Shown here one piece after another: positions 7,939 through 16,201 of a DNA stretch of 40,630 nucleotides. Position 1 is the first letter of the stretch; the number at the start of each line of letters is the position of its first letter. A model generated the notes under the pieces. That model ran no database searches and was not told the origin of the DNA. It saw only the letters and a program-made list of their open reading frames with translations. Both the position numbers and the translations under genes were made by a program. Source of the stretch: an uncultured Acidobacteriia bacterium (GTDB lineage: Bacteria > Acidobacteriota > Terriglobia > Bryobacterales > Bryobacteraceae); assembly GCA_903881085.1 (NCBI GenBank), contig CAIRSA010000574.1, positions 1-40,630 on the forward strand. The letters run 5' to 3'.

Positions 7939-9003
7939 CTACGGTTTCACCGGTTGTTCTTTGGTTGTTGATTCGGGTAACGGCTCTGGCGTGTCGAAGG
8001 TAATGTTGGCTTCCACGCCGAACTTACGGTAGAGACGGAATTCCACTTCGTTCTTCACTTGCGAGCGGCCTGAGCGGGAACGCACCTCTGCTTTCAAGGG
8101 CAGAACGTACTCACGTCCATTGATCTTCTGGAAGTCGTAATCGAGTGAGTTGTGCACTTCCTGGATCGGGAACCCGGCAGGGAATTCATTGATGTCCATG
8201 GTGAGCCGCATCACCACTTTGGTGTCGCGGTCCACGTAAATCAAACCGTGGTAGGCAGGGACGTAATCCTGGGTGCGATCGGCAACCACGTGATACTTGG
8301 AGCGGTACTTTTCCACGCGGTAATTGAAAACCAAGGTGCGCCGGCCGCGCCAAGTGGTCCAGCGTTCAAATCCAAACGACGCTTCCGTCTCCTGCTCGAA
8401 GATCTCTTTCATCATGCTACCGAATTCGCCGGAGGAGATTGTGCCGCCGAGTTTCTCCATGGAGATGTCGGTCATGCGGCCGTTGACGGTGATGACTTTG
8501 TAGTCTTCCTTCTGTTCATTGAAGGTGAGACGGACGTTGACCACGTCGAGTTGACGCCAGAAGTCTGCTCCGGATGGATCGTCGTAGCGCCGCGTAACCT
8601 GATTGCAGATAAAGTTGGGAAGCTGTTTGGTGTAGCTGAGGCCGTAATTGCGGAACTCTTCGATCATCCGCTTCTGTTCTTCCATCGGCGGCGGAGGGAT
8701 GACGACCGGGACGGGCTTCGGTTCGGGCTTGGGCGGTGGCGTCAGATTGACGCTGGCGGTGCTCAAGGCGCGCAGCGCTTCCACTGTCTTGGGCCCGATG
8801 CCCATGCTTTGCATCTCTTCCACTGTGCGCATGTCGAGCTTATTCGCCAGTTTGATTTTCTTGACGTATTCGGCCACTTTGCGGTCATCGTGCTTGAGTT
8901 GAACGCTCGATTTGATGAAGCCAACCAGTTGTTCGACGGTCATTCGCAACTGCGCCGGCAGCGCCGCGCAGAGCAGGAAGACCAGAAGAACCAAACGACT
9001 CAT
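7939..9003 (-). CDS. Secreted protein of unknown function with proline-rich linker
   Basis: Starting at ATG 9003 gives MSRLVLLVFLLCAALPAQ, a clean signal peptide; an ATG at 9021 would add six residues. Residues about 20-85 are helical (MTVEQLVGFIKSSVQLKHDD, then EEMQSMGIGPKTVEALRAL) and look like a helix-hairpin region. A Pro/Lys linker follows (PPPKPEPKPVPVVIPPPP). The remaining 240 residues are rich in beta strands (GFERWTTWRGRRTLVFNYRV, YHGLIYVDRDTKVVMRLTM), reminiscent of LolA/LolB-like or outer-membrane lipoprotein-sorting folds. No catalytic motif is recognised. It lies 29 bp upstream of the peptidase gene on the same strand and is probably co-transcribed with it. Confidence 0.7.
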   Translation of the reverse strand: MSRLVLLVFLLCAALPAQLRMTVEQLVGFIKSSVQLKHDDRKVAEYVKKIKLANKLDMRTVEEMQSMGIGPKTVEALRALSTASVNLTPPPKPEPKPVPVVIPPPPMEEQKRMIEEFRNYGLSYTKQLPNFICNQVTRRYDDPSGADFWRQLDVVNVRLTFNEQKEDYKVITVNGRMTDISMEKLGGTISSGEFGSMMKEIFEQETEASFGFERWTTWRGRRTLVFNYRVEKYRSKYHVVADRTQDYVPAYHGLIYVDRDTKVVMRLTMDINEFPAGFPIQEVHNSLDYDFQKINGREYVLPLKAEVRSRSGRSQVKNEVEFRLYRKFGVEANITFDTPEPLPESTTKEQPVKP

Positions 9004-9144
9004 ATGAAAACAGTGTAACAAGGGGCGGAGAGGCGCAATTGCGATACGCGTGTAACGGTATCCCCATATAGCGAAACCGGTGCTGCGTTAACCGCGCCCA
9101 TGGAATGTGAAACGTTATTATTTTCAATGAAGGAAGATAAATAG

Positions 9145-9312
9145 GAAGCGATTATTAAGCACGTTGCCACTTTTAGCCTGAGAGATGTGTTCATGAATCT
9201 GGGCGGCGCCATTATGTTCAAGGAGCAGTTTGGTGCCGGTGCCGATATTAGTTTTCAGCCTGCTAAATCTGATTATGGCCCGCTGCAATGTTACACGTCA
9301 GGCCGGCAGTAA
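9145..9312 (+). pseudogene. Fragment of an outer-membrane beta-barrel gene
   Basis: A 55-codon plus-strand frame (9145 to TAA 9310-9312; internal ATG at 9193) encodes FSLRDVFMNLGGAIMFKEQF and GAGADISFQPAKSDYGPLQ. The alternating pattern, Gly-rich turns and DVF...LGG...GAGADISF order resemble the middle of acidobacterial 8-stranded outer-membrane beta-barrel proteins. There is no signal peptide and no further strands, so this is probably a decayed remnant. The rest of the 9004-9319 gap shows nothing else recognisable. Family assignment is from recall and needs a search. Confidence 0.45.
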
Positions 9313-9319
9313 GTTGAAG

Positions 9320-10999
9320 TTAGTGGGTGGAGGCCAGAACTCCACCCACCATCGTCATTGTTGGTTCGATTGTCTTGATCTCATCCACCGCGCATCTCAG
9401 ATAATCACGGTCGATTACCGTCAGGTCGGCAAGCTTTCCGGCCTCGATCGACCCGCGATCTTTTTCCGCAAATTGCATTTCAGCTCCCCAGATGGTGTAC
9501 ATCTTGAGGGCCTCCTCGCGCGTGATCCGCTCTTCCGGGGTGATGACTTCTGCGGTTACTGTCTTGCGGGTAATCGCGATCCACATGCCTAAAAATGGGT
9601 TGTAGGGGTTGACGCCTTTGTTCTTTTGGAAACCTGTCATGTGGTCCGTGCCGCCGGCGATTCGCACTCCTGCATTGATGTAGGAACGAAGCGGAAAAAA
9701 GTAGCGCATGTCCTGCGGCGTGAAAACCTTCGACAGCGCCGGGCCGTCCAAATAGAGCCATGCGCCTTGCACATCGGCATCGACGTGCAGTTTGGCAGCG
9801 CGGGCGATCGCTTCCGGGTTTTGAAAACTGGCGTGCATCAGATGAGAGCGGGATTTCGCCAGATCGGGAATCTTTTCGAAGGCATCGAGCAGCCCATCGA
9901 TCGCGCCGCCGCCCTGGCTGTGCGCGGTGAGCTGCCAGCCCTTGGCATGTGCGGCGCTCAAAATCTCAAACAACTTTTCAGGACCGAGGAATAGCTGCCC
10001 GCGGTCGGGTTTGGCCTGTCCGTAGAGCTGCTTTCCGAAGGGACCGTAGTTCTGGCGCTGATAGGCTGTGCCTATGGTCATGCCGCCATCGAGCGTTACT
10101 TTGAAGGCGCCAAACTTTAACCATTCATCGCCGGTGCCGGTAGTGAATGGCTTTGCGTTAATTTCGCCGACCACCTCCGAAGTTGGTCGCGCGGAGTTGA
10201 TGCGCCAGGTAAGCACGGCTCGCACGGGAAGACGATTTTCCTTGCGTAATTGCTGGTAGAGGGCGATCTCTTCGTCACTCACGGCGCGGTCGCTGACTGC
10301 GGTGAGACCCGCGGCGGCGTAGCGTTTGAGCATCTTTTCAAGCGCGTCGAGTTTTTCCGTTTGCGTGAACTTGCCGCCTTCGCGCAGGCCTTTCACCAGC
10401 ACGGTGGCGTTGCGCAGAATGCCATTGGGTTCGCCGGTTGCATCGTGCACGATCTCGCCGCCGGGCGGGTTGGGCGTATCGCGCGTGATGCCGCTACGCT
10501 TGAGGGCCGCGGAGTTAAGCACCCATAGATAGCTGGCGTCGAACATCACGGGATGATCGGGCGAGGCGGCGTCGAGCACATCGCGCGTGGGCATTGCCAG
10601 TTCTTTCAAGCGAGTGGGAAAGGTGCGCGGCACCTGTATCCATTCGCCTTTGGGCGTCTTGGCTGCTTGCACGCGGATGTAGTCCTGGACGGCGGCGAAG
10701 GAGTTGAGCGGCGGGATCTCGCCGCGATACTCGCTGAGGCCCGCGCCCACGGCGTGGACGTGGCTATCGATCAAGCCTGGCAACACGGTCTTGCCCTTGA
10801 GATCGATGAGTTTTGTTTTTGGCCCGCGCAGCTTCATCACCGCGGCGTTCGTGCCGACGGCAGTGATGCGGTCGCCGTCAATGGCGACGGCCTGTTCGAT
10901 GCGAAACTTTGAGTCGACCGTGACAACCTTGCCGTTGTGCAGGATGAGGTTGGGTTCGGCAAACGCGATGGCGGTGAGGAGGAAGATGGAAATTCGCAT
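9320..10999 (-). CDS. Secreted YtcJ-type amidohydrolase (amidohydrolase family 3)
   Basis: ATG 10999 gives 559 residues beginning with a signal peptide (MRISIFLLTAIAFAEP). A start 33 codons upstream at 11098 would precede this with unlikely sequence. The metal-dependent hydrolase fold is clear: N-terminal beta-sandwich strand LILHNGKVVTVDSKFRIEQ, KTVLPGLIDSHVHAVG with the HxH metal pair (His80, His82), a mid-barrel lysine region (FGAFKVTLDGGMT), TAHSQGGGAID, LMHASFQNP, and the late Asp in RIAGGTDHMTGF. The C-terminus returns to the sandwich (GSIEAGKLADLTVIDRDYL). Relatives hydrolyse amides such as N-substituted formamides, but substrates are mostly unknown. Neither neighbour suggests one. Confidence 0.88.
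   Translation of the reverse strand: MRISIFLLTAIAFAEPNLILHNGKVVTVDSKFRIEQAVAIDGDRITAVGTNAAVMKLRGPKTKLIDLKGKTVLPGLIDSHVHAVGAGLSEYRGEIPPLNSFAAVQDYIRVQAAKTPKGEWIQVPRTFPTRLKELAMPTRDVLDAASPDHPVMFDASYLWVLNSAALKRSGITRDTPNPPGGEIVHDATGEPNGILRNATVLVKGLREGGKFTQTEKLDALEKMLKRYAAAGLTAVSDRAVSDEEIALYQQLRKENRLPVRAVLTWRINSARPTSEVVGEINAKPFTTGTGDEWLKFGAFKVTLDGGMTIGTAYQRQNYGPFGKQLYGQAKPDRGQLFLGPEKLFEILSAAHAKGWQLTAHSQGGGAIDGLLDAFEKIPDLAKSRSHLMHASFQNPEAIARAAKLHVDADVQGAWLYLDGPALSKVFTPQDMRYFFPLRSYINAGVRIAGGTDHMTGFQKNKGVNPYNPFLGMWIAITRKTVTAEVITPEERITREEALKMYTIWGAEMQFAEKDRGSIEAGKLADLTVIDRDYLRCAVDEIKTIEPTMTMVGGVLASTH
9323..9349 (-). terminator. Hairpin at the 3' end of the amidohydrolase gene
   Basis: A perfect 9-bp stem (GTGGGTGGA 9323-9331 with TCCACCCAC 9341-9349, extendable by a G-C pair) lies in the last nine codons, directly before the TAA. 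No T-run follows, so a termination role is uncertain. Confidence 0.3.
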
Positions 11000-11087
11000 G
11001 ATCGATATTAGTTTAAGCGGAATTGCCTGGCGCTGAGGGAATTGAGTGCAGCAGGTTTGTGTTATTCTGCCTGTCGAGGATCTGAAT

Positions 11088-11276
11088 ATGCCGCGCAATC
11101 AACCATTCCTGGGCAAACGAAATTCTTGGATGAAATATGCCGGGTTTGTGGAGAGCGAAGATCCTGACTCCAGCAGACTGATAGACGCAATCGTGTACGA
11201 AGGCTTACCGTCTAACCCGAAAAGGGCAGGCGAATCGCCCGCCCCACCCTTGGAAGAACAGTCGCACCATCTGTAG
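11088..11276 (+). CDS. Small hypothetical protein ending in a REP-like element
   Basis: ATG 11088 is preceded by GAGGA at 11076-11080 (7-bp spacing), giving 62 residues. The first 40 (FLGKRNSWMKYAGFVESED, then DSSRLIDAIVYEG) look like a compact charged tail of the sort seen in small antitoxin-like proteins; this is a weak resemblance. The last 20 residues are encoded by a REP-like palindrome, suggesting that the repeat inserted and replaced the original end, or that the gene is decaying. It lies 19 bp upstream of rlmH. Confidence 0.4.
   Translation: MPRNQPFLGKRNSWMKYAGFVESEDPDSSRLIDAIVYEGLPSNPKRAGESPAPPLEEQSHHL
11224..11248 (+). repeat. REP-like palindrome, copy 3
   Basis: GGGCAGGCG-AAT-CGCCCGCCC followed by CCACC is the same element as at 6053 with one mismatch in the middle of the stem. 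It overlaps the 3' part of a small reading frame. Confidence 0.6.
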
Positions 11277-11295
11277 CGGGGGACGTCTACCTGGA

Positions 11296-11715
11296 ATGCG
11301 CATCTACCTTTACTTCATCGGAAAACCTCGCGACCAGCACTCCAACGCCATCGCCGAAGAGTTTCTGAAACGCACGTCGCGCTATGCGCCATGCGAGATG
11401 CGCGAGATCCGGCCTGACCGGTTCGATCTGTTCGCCAAGCATGCTGCCGCGGCGAAGGTGTTTCTTGATCCGGCGGGGAAGGTTTTGGATTCGTCGAAAT
11501 TCACGGCGCTGGTTGAGAAAAATGAAAATGAGAGCCGCGACATGGTGTTTCTGATCGGTGGCCACGATGGCCTGCCGCCGGAGTGGAAACCGCGCGCGGA
11601 CCTGCTTTTATCGATGTCGGCCATGACCTGGCCGCATGAATTGGCGCGCGCGATGCTCGCCGAACAGATCTACCGCGCCTTCACCACATTGCGTGGACAT
11701 CCCTACCCACGTTAA
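11296..11715 (+). CDS. rlmH: 23S rRNA (pseudouridine1915-N3)-methyltransferase RlmH
   Basis: The 139-residue protein matches the small SPOUT methyltransferase RlmH in length and order: N-terminal strand MRIYLYFIGKPRD, the knot segment MVFLIGGHDGLP, LLSMSAMTWPHELARAMLAE (family pattern LS...MT.pHelaR..L.EQ) and QIYRAFTTLRGHPY. It methylates pseudouridine 1915 of helix 69 using S-adenosylmethionine, as a dimer on the assembled 70S ribosome. The family usually ends PYHK or PYHR; here the end is PYPR, replacing a conserved His with Pro. The gene is 28 bp upstream of accD, and another methyltransferase identity is unlikely. Confidence 0.92.
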   Translation: MRIYLYFIGKPRDQHSNAIAEEFLKRTSRYAPCEMREIRPDRFDLFAKHAAAAKVFLDPAGKVLDSSKFTALVEKNENESRDMVFLIGGHDGLPPEWKPRADLLLSMSAMTWPHELARAMLAEQIYRAFTTLRGHPYPR

Positions 11716-11743
11716 CCTGAATAATTGGAGCAATCATAATCTC

Positions 11744-12610
11744 ATGTCCTGGTGGTCACGCCCTCGTCCGAATCTGGAGAAGACCAACCCTGAGCAAGGC
11801 GAACACAAAGTCCGCACCGAAGGCCTCTGGCTGAAGTGCGATGAGTGTGGCCAGGTGATTTGGAAGAAGGATCTGGAAAAGAACCTCAACGTTTGCCCGA
11901 AGTGTGAGTTCCACTTCAAGATCGATGCCGAAACACGTCTGAAGATTCTCTTTGACGATGAGCAGTTCGAGGAGTTCGACAAGAGTCTGATGTCGACCGA
12001 TCCGCTGGAGTTCGTTGACTCGAAGCCTTACAAGGATCGTCTGCGTTCGATGCAGAAAAACCTCGGCCGGCCGGATGCAGTCATCACTGCTCGTGGGAAG
12101 ATCAAGGGCCGCTTTGTGCAGGTGTGCTCGCTGGACCTGAAGTTCATCGGCGGCAGCATGGGTTCGGTGGTTGGTGAAAAAATCACTCGCGCCGTGGAGC
12201 GTTCGCTCGCATCGAAAGAGCCACTCGTGATCGTCTCGGCTTCTGGCGGCGCCCGCATGCAGGAAGGCATGGTCAGCCTGATGCAGTTGGCGAAGATCTC
12301 ATCGGCGTTGATGCTGCTGGATGAGGCGGCGATCCCTTACATCAGTCTGATGACCGACCCCACTACGGGTGGCGTCACGGCAAGTTTTGCCATGCTCGGC
12401 GATTTGAACATCGGCGAGCCCGGCGCGTTAATCGGCTTTGCCGGCCCGCGCGTGATTGAGCAGACCATTCGTCAAAAACTCCCCGCTGGATTTCAGCGCA
12501 GCGAGTTCCTCGTCGCACACGGCTTCCTGGATGCAGTCGTGAAACGCAGCGAATTGCGTGATTACCTGGCGCGCGCGTTCGACTTTTTCTGCGGACCGAT
12601 TAAGAACTAA
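11744..12610 (+). CDS. accD: Acetyl-CoA carboxylase carboxyltransferase subunit beta
   Basis: A protein of 288 residues from ATG 11744 (MSWWSRPRPNLEK), the typical AccD length and start; an ATG at 11636 would overlap rlmH and is rejected. The N-terminal zinc ribbon is complete: C32-x2-C35 (KCDECGQ) and C51-x2-C54 (VCPKCEF). The crotonase-like carboxyltransferase core follows, with VIVSASGGARMQEGMVSLMQ forming the oxyanion and CoA site, TDPTTGGVTASFAMLGD, and EPGALIGFAGPRVIEQT. With AccA it transfers the carboxyl group from biotin to acetyl-CoA, making malonyl-CoA for fatty acid synthesis. This is a cytoplasmic housekeeping gene. A weak GGAG lies 13 bp upstream. Confidence 0.97.
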   Translation: MSWWSRPRPNLEKTNPEQGEHKVRTEGLWLKCDECGQVIWKKDLEKNLNVCPKCEFHFKIDAETRLKILFDDEQFEEFDKSLMSTDPLEFVDSKPYKDRLRSMQKNLGRPDAVITARGKIKGRFVQVCSLDLKFIGGSMGSVVGEKITRAVERSLASKEPLVIVSASGGARMQEGMVSLMQLAKISSALMLLDEAAIPYISLMTDPTTGGVTASFAMLGDLNIGEPGALIGFAGPRVIEQTIRQKLPAGFQRSEFLVAHGFLDAVVKRSELRDYLARAFDFFCGPIKN

Positions 12611-12634
12611 TTCTCATCAAGGTGGTGGACGGCC

Positions 12635-14197
12635 ATGCGGCGTTTCATCGTGGTTTTGGCGTTTGTGCCTTTTCTGCACGGCGCCGATTTCGATCTGCTC
12701 ATCCGTAACGCGCGTGTTGTGGATGGCACGGGTAGTCCCTGGTTTCGCGCCGATATTGGGGTGAAGGCGGGCAAGATCGCGGCTATTGGACGACTTGCGG
12801 AGCGCAGCGCTGATCGAGTGTTCGATGCGCAGGATCGCGTTGTGAGCCCCGGATTCATTGATGTTCACACGCACATTGAAGGTTCCGTCGAAAAAATTCC
12901 TACCGGCGATAACTATGTGATGGACGGCGTGACCAGCGTTGTCACCGGCAATTGCGGCGGCTCGGAACTGCCGCTCGGCGCGTGGTATGAAAAGCTTGAG
13001 AAAGGCGGACTCGGCCTCAATGTCGGATCGCTGATCGGCCACAACACCGTGCGGCGAGAGATCATGGGCTCGGCCAACCGTCTGGCCACGCCGGAAGAGA
13101 TCGAACGCATGCAGGCTTTGGTCGCTCAGGCCATGAAAGATGGCGCTGTGGGCTTTTCCACCGGCCTGATCTACATTCCGGGAACGTATTCCAATACCGC
13201 CGAAGTGGTGGCGCTATCGAAGGCCGCGGGCAAGTTTGGCGGCGTGTATGCCAGCCACATGCGCGACGAAGGCGTGGACATTGTGGCGGCCATTAATGAG
13301 GCCGTGGCGGCAGGGCGCGAGGGCGGCTTGCGAGTGCAGCTTTCGCACTTCAAGATCGACAACAAGCACCTGTGGGGCAAGAGCACAGACACGATTGCAC
13401 TGGTTGAAAAGTATCGACGCGAGGGCGTTGACGTGGTGGTTGACCAGTATCCGTACGATCATTCGAGCACCAACCTCGGCATCACGCTGCCCAGCTGGGC
13501 GCTCGCCGATGGGCGCGAAAAAATCGCCGAGCGGTTGAAGGATCCGGAGACGCGCGCACGCATCGCGAAAGAGATGGAAGCGATGCTCAAGGCCAAGGGA
13601 ATGGACGATTATTCGTATGCCATCGTCGCCACGTTCCGCCCCGATCGCTCCTATGAAGGCAAGAACATCAGCGAAGTGAATCTGATGAAGGGCCGCGAAA
13701 AATCGGTGGCCAATGAGATTGAAACCATTCTCGACATGACGGCCGAGGGCGGCGCGCAGATGGTGTATCACTCCATGGGCGAGGAAGACGTGGACCGAAT
13801 CATGCGTTATCCGAACACTGCTTTCGCCAGCGACGGCGGCATCCGCGAGTTCGGCGTGGGCATGCCGCACCCGCGCGGCTACGGCACCAATGCGCGCGTG
13901 CTGGCCGAATATGTCCGCGTGCGCAACGTGCTGACGCTGGAAGATGCGGTGCGCCGCATGACGTCGCTGCCGGCCCGCACATTCGATTTCAAAGACCGCG
14001 GATTGATCCGCGAAGGCTTCGCGGCTGACCTTTTGGTGTTCGATCCGGCGAAGGTTCAGGACAAATCGACGTACCAGGATCCACACCATTATTCCGAGGG
14101 CTTTGATTTAGTGATTGTGAATGGAGAGCCAGTAGTTGAAAATGGTAAGGTAACGGGAAAGCGGCCTGGCCGCATCCTCCGTCATCTGAATCCATGA
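12635..14197 (+). CDS. Secreted N-acyl-D-amino-acid deacylase-like amidohydrolase
   Basis: The 520-residue protein has a signal peptide (MRRFIVVLAFVPFLHGA) and the D-aminoacylase branch of the amidohydrolase superfamily. Metal His78 and His80 lie in VVSPGFIDVHTHIEG; VVTGNCGGSELPLG carries the Cys typical of D-aminoacylases; YASHMRDEG and LRVQLSHFKIDNKH give the mid-barrel ligands; and FASDGGIREFGVGMPHPRGY holds the late Asp and conserved PHPR segment. The C-terminal beta-sandwich closes with REGFAADLLVFDP. Family members release D-amino acids from N-acyl derivatives, but several close relatives are dihydroorotase- or dipeptidase-like, so substrate is uncertain. An AAGGTGG sequence supports the start. 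The stop overlaps the ABC-F start by four bases (ATGA), an odd pairing with no clear functional link. Confidence 0.87.
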   Translation: MRRFIVVLAFVPFLHGADFDLLIRNARVVDGTGSPWFRADIGVKAGKIAAIGRLAERSADRVFDAQDRVVSPGFIDVHTHIEGSVEKIPTGDNYVMDGVTSVVTGNCGGSELPLGAWYEKLEKGGLGLNVGSLIGHNTVRREIMGSANRLATPEEIERMQALVAQAMKDGAVGFSTGLIYIPGTYSNTAEVVALSKAAGKFGGVYASHMRDEGVDIVAAINEAVAAGREGGLRVQLSHFKIDNKHLWGKSTDTIALVEKYRREGVDVVVDQYPYDHSSTNLGITLPSWALADGREKIAERLKDPETRARIAKEMEAMLKAKGMDDYSYAIVATFRPDRSYEGKNISEVNLMKGREKSVANEIETILDMTAEGGAQMVYHSMGEEDVDRIMRYPNTAFASDGGIREFGVGMPHPRGYGTNARVLAEYVRVRNVLTLEDAVRRMTSLPARTFDFKDRGLIREGFAADLLVFDPAKVQDKSTYQDPHHYSEGFDLVIVNGEPVVENGKVTGKRPGRILRHLNP

Positions 14198-16110
14198 TCC
14201 AACTTACAGGGGCCGGAAAACGCTTCGGCCACAAACTGCTCTTTGAAGGGCTCGACTGGCTGATTACCGCACAGGACCGCGCTGGTTTGGTGGGCGCCAA
14301 TGGCACCGGCAAATCGACGCTGCTGAAGGTGCTGGGCGGCATGGAGTCGCTCGACTACGGCACTCACACGGCGATGAAGGGCATCACTGCGGGCTATCTG
14401 CCGCAGGATGGCCTGAACCTTAGCGGGCGCAGCGTCTTCGCTGAGTGCATGAGCGTGTTCGACAACGTGCGGGCGATGGAAACAGAGATGGAGTCTCTGA
14501 TGCATCGCATGGCTGAGACTGACCCTTTGAGCCCCGAATACGCGCAGATCACCGAGCGCTACCACCGGCTGGAAGGCGAGTTCATTACGCGCGATGGCTA
14601 TGCGCTGGATGCGCAGGTGGGCGCGGTGCTGGGCGGGTTGGGCTTCAAAAAAGAAGAGTGGGCCAAGCGGACGGAGGAGTTTTCCGGCGGTTGGCAGATG
14701 CGCATTGCGCTGGCCAAACTGCTGCTGGAAAAGCCGAATCTGCTGCTGTTGGACGAACCGACCAACCACTTGGATTTGGAAGCGCGTAACTGGCTGGAAG
14801 AGTATCTGACGCACTATCCGTTCGCGTTCGTGCTGATCTCGCATGATCGCTATTTTCTGGATGTCACGGTGAACAAGACCATCGAAATCTGGAACAAAAA
14901 GGTGTTCTTCTACTCCGGCAACTACGAAAAATATCTGTCGCAGAAGGCCGAGCGCAAGGCGCAGTTGGAGGCGGCGTACGCCAATCAGCGAGATAAGATT
15001 GAGCAGTTGGAATCGTTCATCAACCGCTTTCGCGCGCAGGCCACCAAGGCCAAGCAGGTGCAGAGCCGCATTAAGGAACTGGACCGTATTGAGCGCATCG
15101 AACTGCCGGCCGAAGAAAAGACTATCAACTTCCGCTTTCCGCAGCCGAAGCCTGGCGGGCGTATTGTGGCCGAGTTCAAGAACGTTTCGAAGTCGTATGG
15201 CGATAAGCAGGTGTTCAGCGGCGCGAACTTCGTGATTGAGCGCGGCGACCGGATTGCGTTGGTCGGCGTGAACGGTGCGGGTAAATCGACGCTGATCAAG
15301 TTGCTGGCGGGTTCCGAGCCGCTGACGACGGGCGACTACATTCTGGGCCACAATATTGAAGTCGATTACTTCGCGCAGGATCAGTACAAAGAGCTTGATG
15401 TGAACGTGACGATGCTCGACGATTTGACCAGCGTGGGCAGCCAGTCGACACAGACCGAATTGCGCAATCTGCTGGGCTGCTTTTTGTTCAGTGAGGACGA
15501 TGTGTTCAAGCGCATCGGCGTGCTTTCGGGCGGTGAGCGCAACCGCTACGCGCTGGCGCGCATGCTGCTGCATCCTTCGAACTTTTTGCTGCTGGACGAA
15601 CCGACGAACCACTTGGACATGCGGGCGAAGGACGTTCTGTTGAACGCCATGGCCGACTTCAATGGGACCGTGGTTTTCGTTTCGCACGACCGCTATTTTA
15701 TTGACCAGTTGGCGACGCGAATTATCGAAGTGGCCGACGGGGAAGTTCGCGTATTTCCTGGGAATTATCAGGATTATTTGTGGCGCAAGTCGGGCGGCCC
15801 GGCGGCAGTGATTGCGGCGGCCACTCCTGCGGTTGTCGCGGCGGCGGAGGCTGTGGCGGTTGCGGAGGAGCCAGCGCAAGCGAAAGAGAAGCGCGTGAAT
15901 CCGATCAAGCTGCGCCAGATGCAGGAACGGTGCGAGTTTTTGGAGAACGAGATCGGGCGGTTTGAGGCGGAGATTGCGGAGTGCGAAGCGGCGCTGATGA
16001 ACTATAAGAGCGCCGAGGAGTCGCTGCGATTGGCGAATAAGATGGACGAGTTGCGCGCCAAGGCTGCGGCGGCTACGGCTGAATGGGAAGAGACGGCCGC
16101 TCAGTTGTGA
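14194..16110 (+). CDS. ABC-F family ATPase (Uup/EttA-like translation factor)
   Basis: The 638-residue protein has two complete ABC domains and no membrane domain. Domain 1 has Walker A GANGTGKST (34-42), signature FSGGWQMRIALAKLLL and Walker B LLLLDEPTNHLD. A charged coiled linker follows (about 240-310). Domain 2 has Walker A GVNGAGKST, signature LSGGERNRYALARMLL and LLLDEPTNHLDM. A C-terminal extension after an Ala-rich spacer is coiled coil (KLRQMQERCEFLENEIGRF), as in Uup. ABC-F proteins bind the ribosomal E site and modulate translation or confer protection from antibiotics. The second Walker B and C-terminal coil favour a Uup-like housekeeping role, but function cannot be fixed from sequence. 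Palindromic repeats follow the stop. Confidence 0.93.
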   Translation: MIQLTGAGKRFGHKLLFEGLDWLITAQDRAGLVGANGTGKSTLLKVLGGMESLDYGTHTAMKGITAGYLPQDGLNLSGRSVFAECMSVFDNVRAMETEMESLMHRMAETDPLSPEYAQITERYHRLEGEFITRDGYALDAQVGAVLGGLGFKKEEWAKRTEEFSGGWQMRIALAKLLLEKPNLLLLDEPTNHLDLEARNWLEEYLTHYPFAFVLISHDRYFLDVTVNKTIEIWNKKVFFYSGNYEKYLSQKAERKAQLEAAYANQRDKIEQLESFINRFRAQATKAKQVQSRIKELDRIERIELPAEEKTINFRFPQPKPGGRIVAEFKNVSKSYGDKQVFSGANFVIERGDRIALVGVNGAGKSTLIKLLAGSEPLTTGDYILGHNIEVDYFAQDQYKELDVNVTMLDDLTSVGSQSTQTELRNLLGCFLFSEDDVFKRIGVLSGGERNRYALARMLLHPSNFLLLDEPTNHLDMRAKDVLLNAMADFNGTVVFVSHDRYFIDQLATRIIEVADGEVRVFPGNYQDYLWRKSGGPAAVIAAATPAVVAAAEAVAVAEEPAQAKEKRVNPIKLRQMQERCEFLENEIGRFEAEIAECEAALMNYKSAEESLRLANKMDELRAKAAAATAEWEETAAQL

Positions 16111-16116
16111 GCGGCA

Positions 16117-16137
16117 AACCGCCACGCTGTGGCGGTT
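16117..16137 (+). repeat. Palindromic repeat unit A / likely terminator
   Basis: A perfect 9-bp stem, AACCGCCAC-GCT-GTGGCGGTT, begins 6 bp after the ABC-F stop. It is repeated at 16173 and lies between convergent genes, so it may terminate both transcripts. The sequence differs from the REP-like family at 6053. Confidence 0.6.
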
Positions 16138-16172
16138 GTTGAACCTGGAATCAGTGGGTTAGCGCCAAATCT

Positions 16173-16190
16173 CGCCACGCTGTGGCGGTT
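16173..16190 (+). repeat. Palindromic repeat unit B
   Basis: CGCCACGCTGTGGCGGTT repeats unit A exactly over 18 bp; the left arm is degenerate beyond that, leaving a 6-bp stem. It lies 12 bp before the end of the convergent minus-strand gene. Confidence 0.55.
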
Positions 16191-16201
16191 TCGGTTTCAT
16201 T

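Noticed and set aside
14182..16125. A 647-codon open frame antisense to the ABC-F gene, spanning all of it
   Set aside because: It is antisense to a protein with complete ABC motifs and encodes low-complexity His/Arg/Leu-rich sequence, a by-product of GC-rich codon use.
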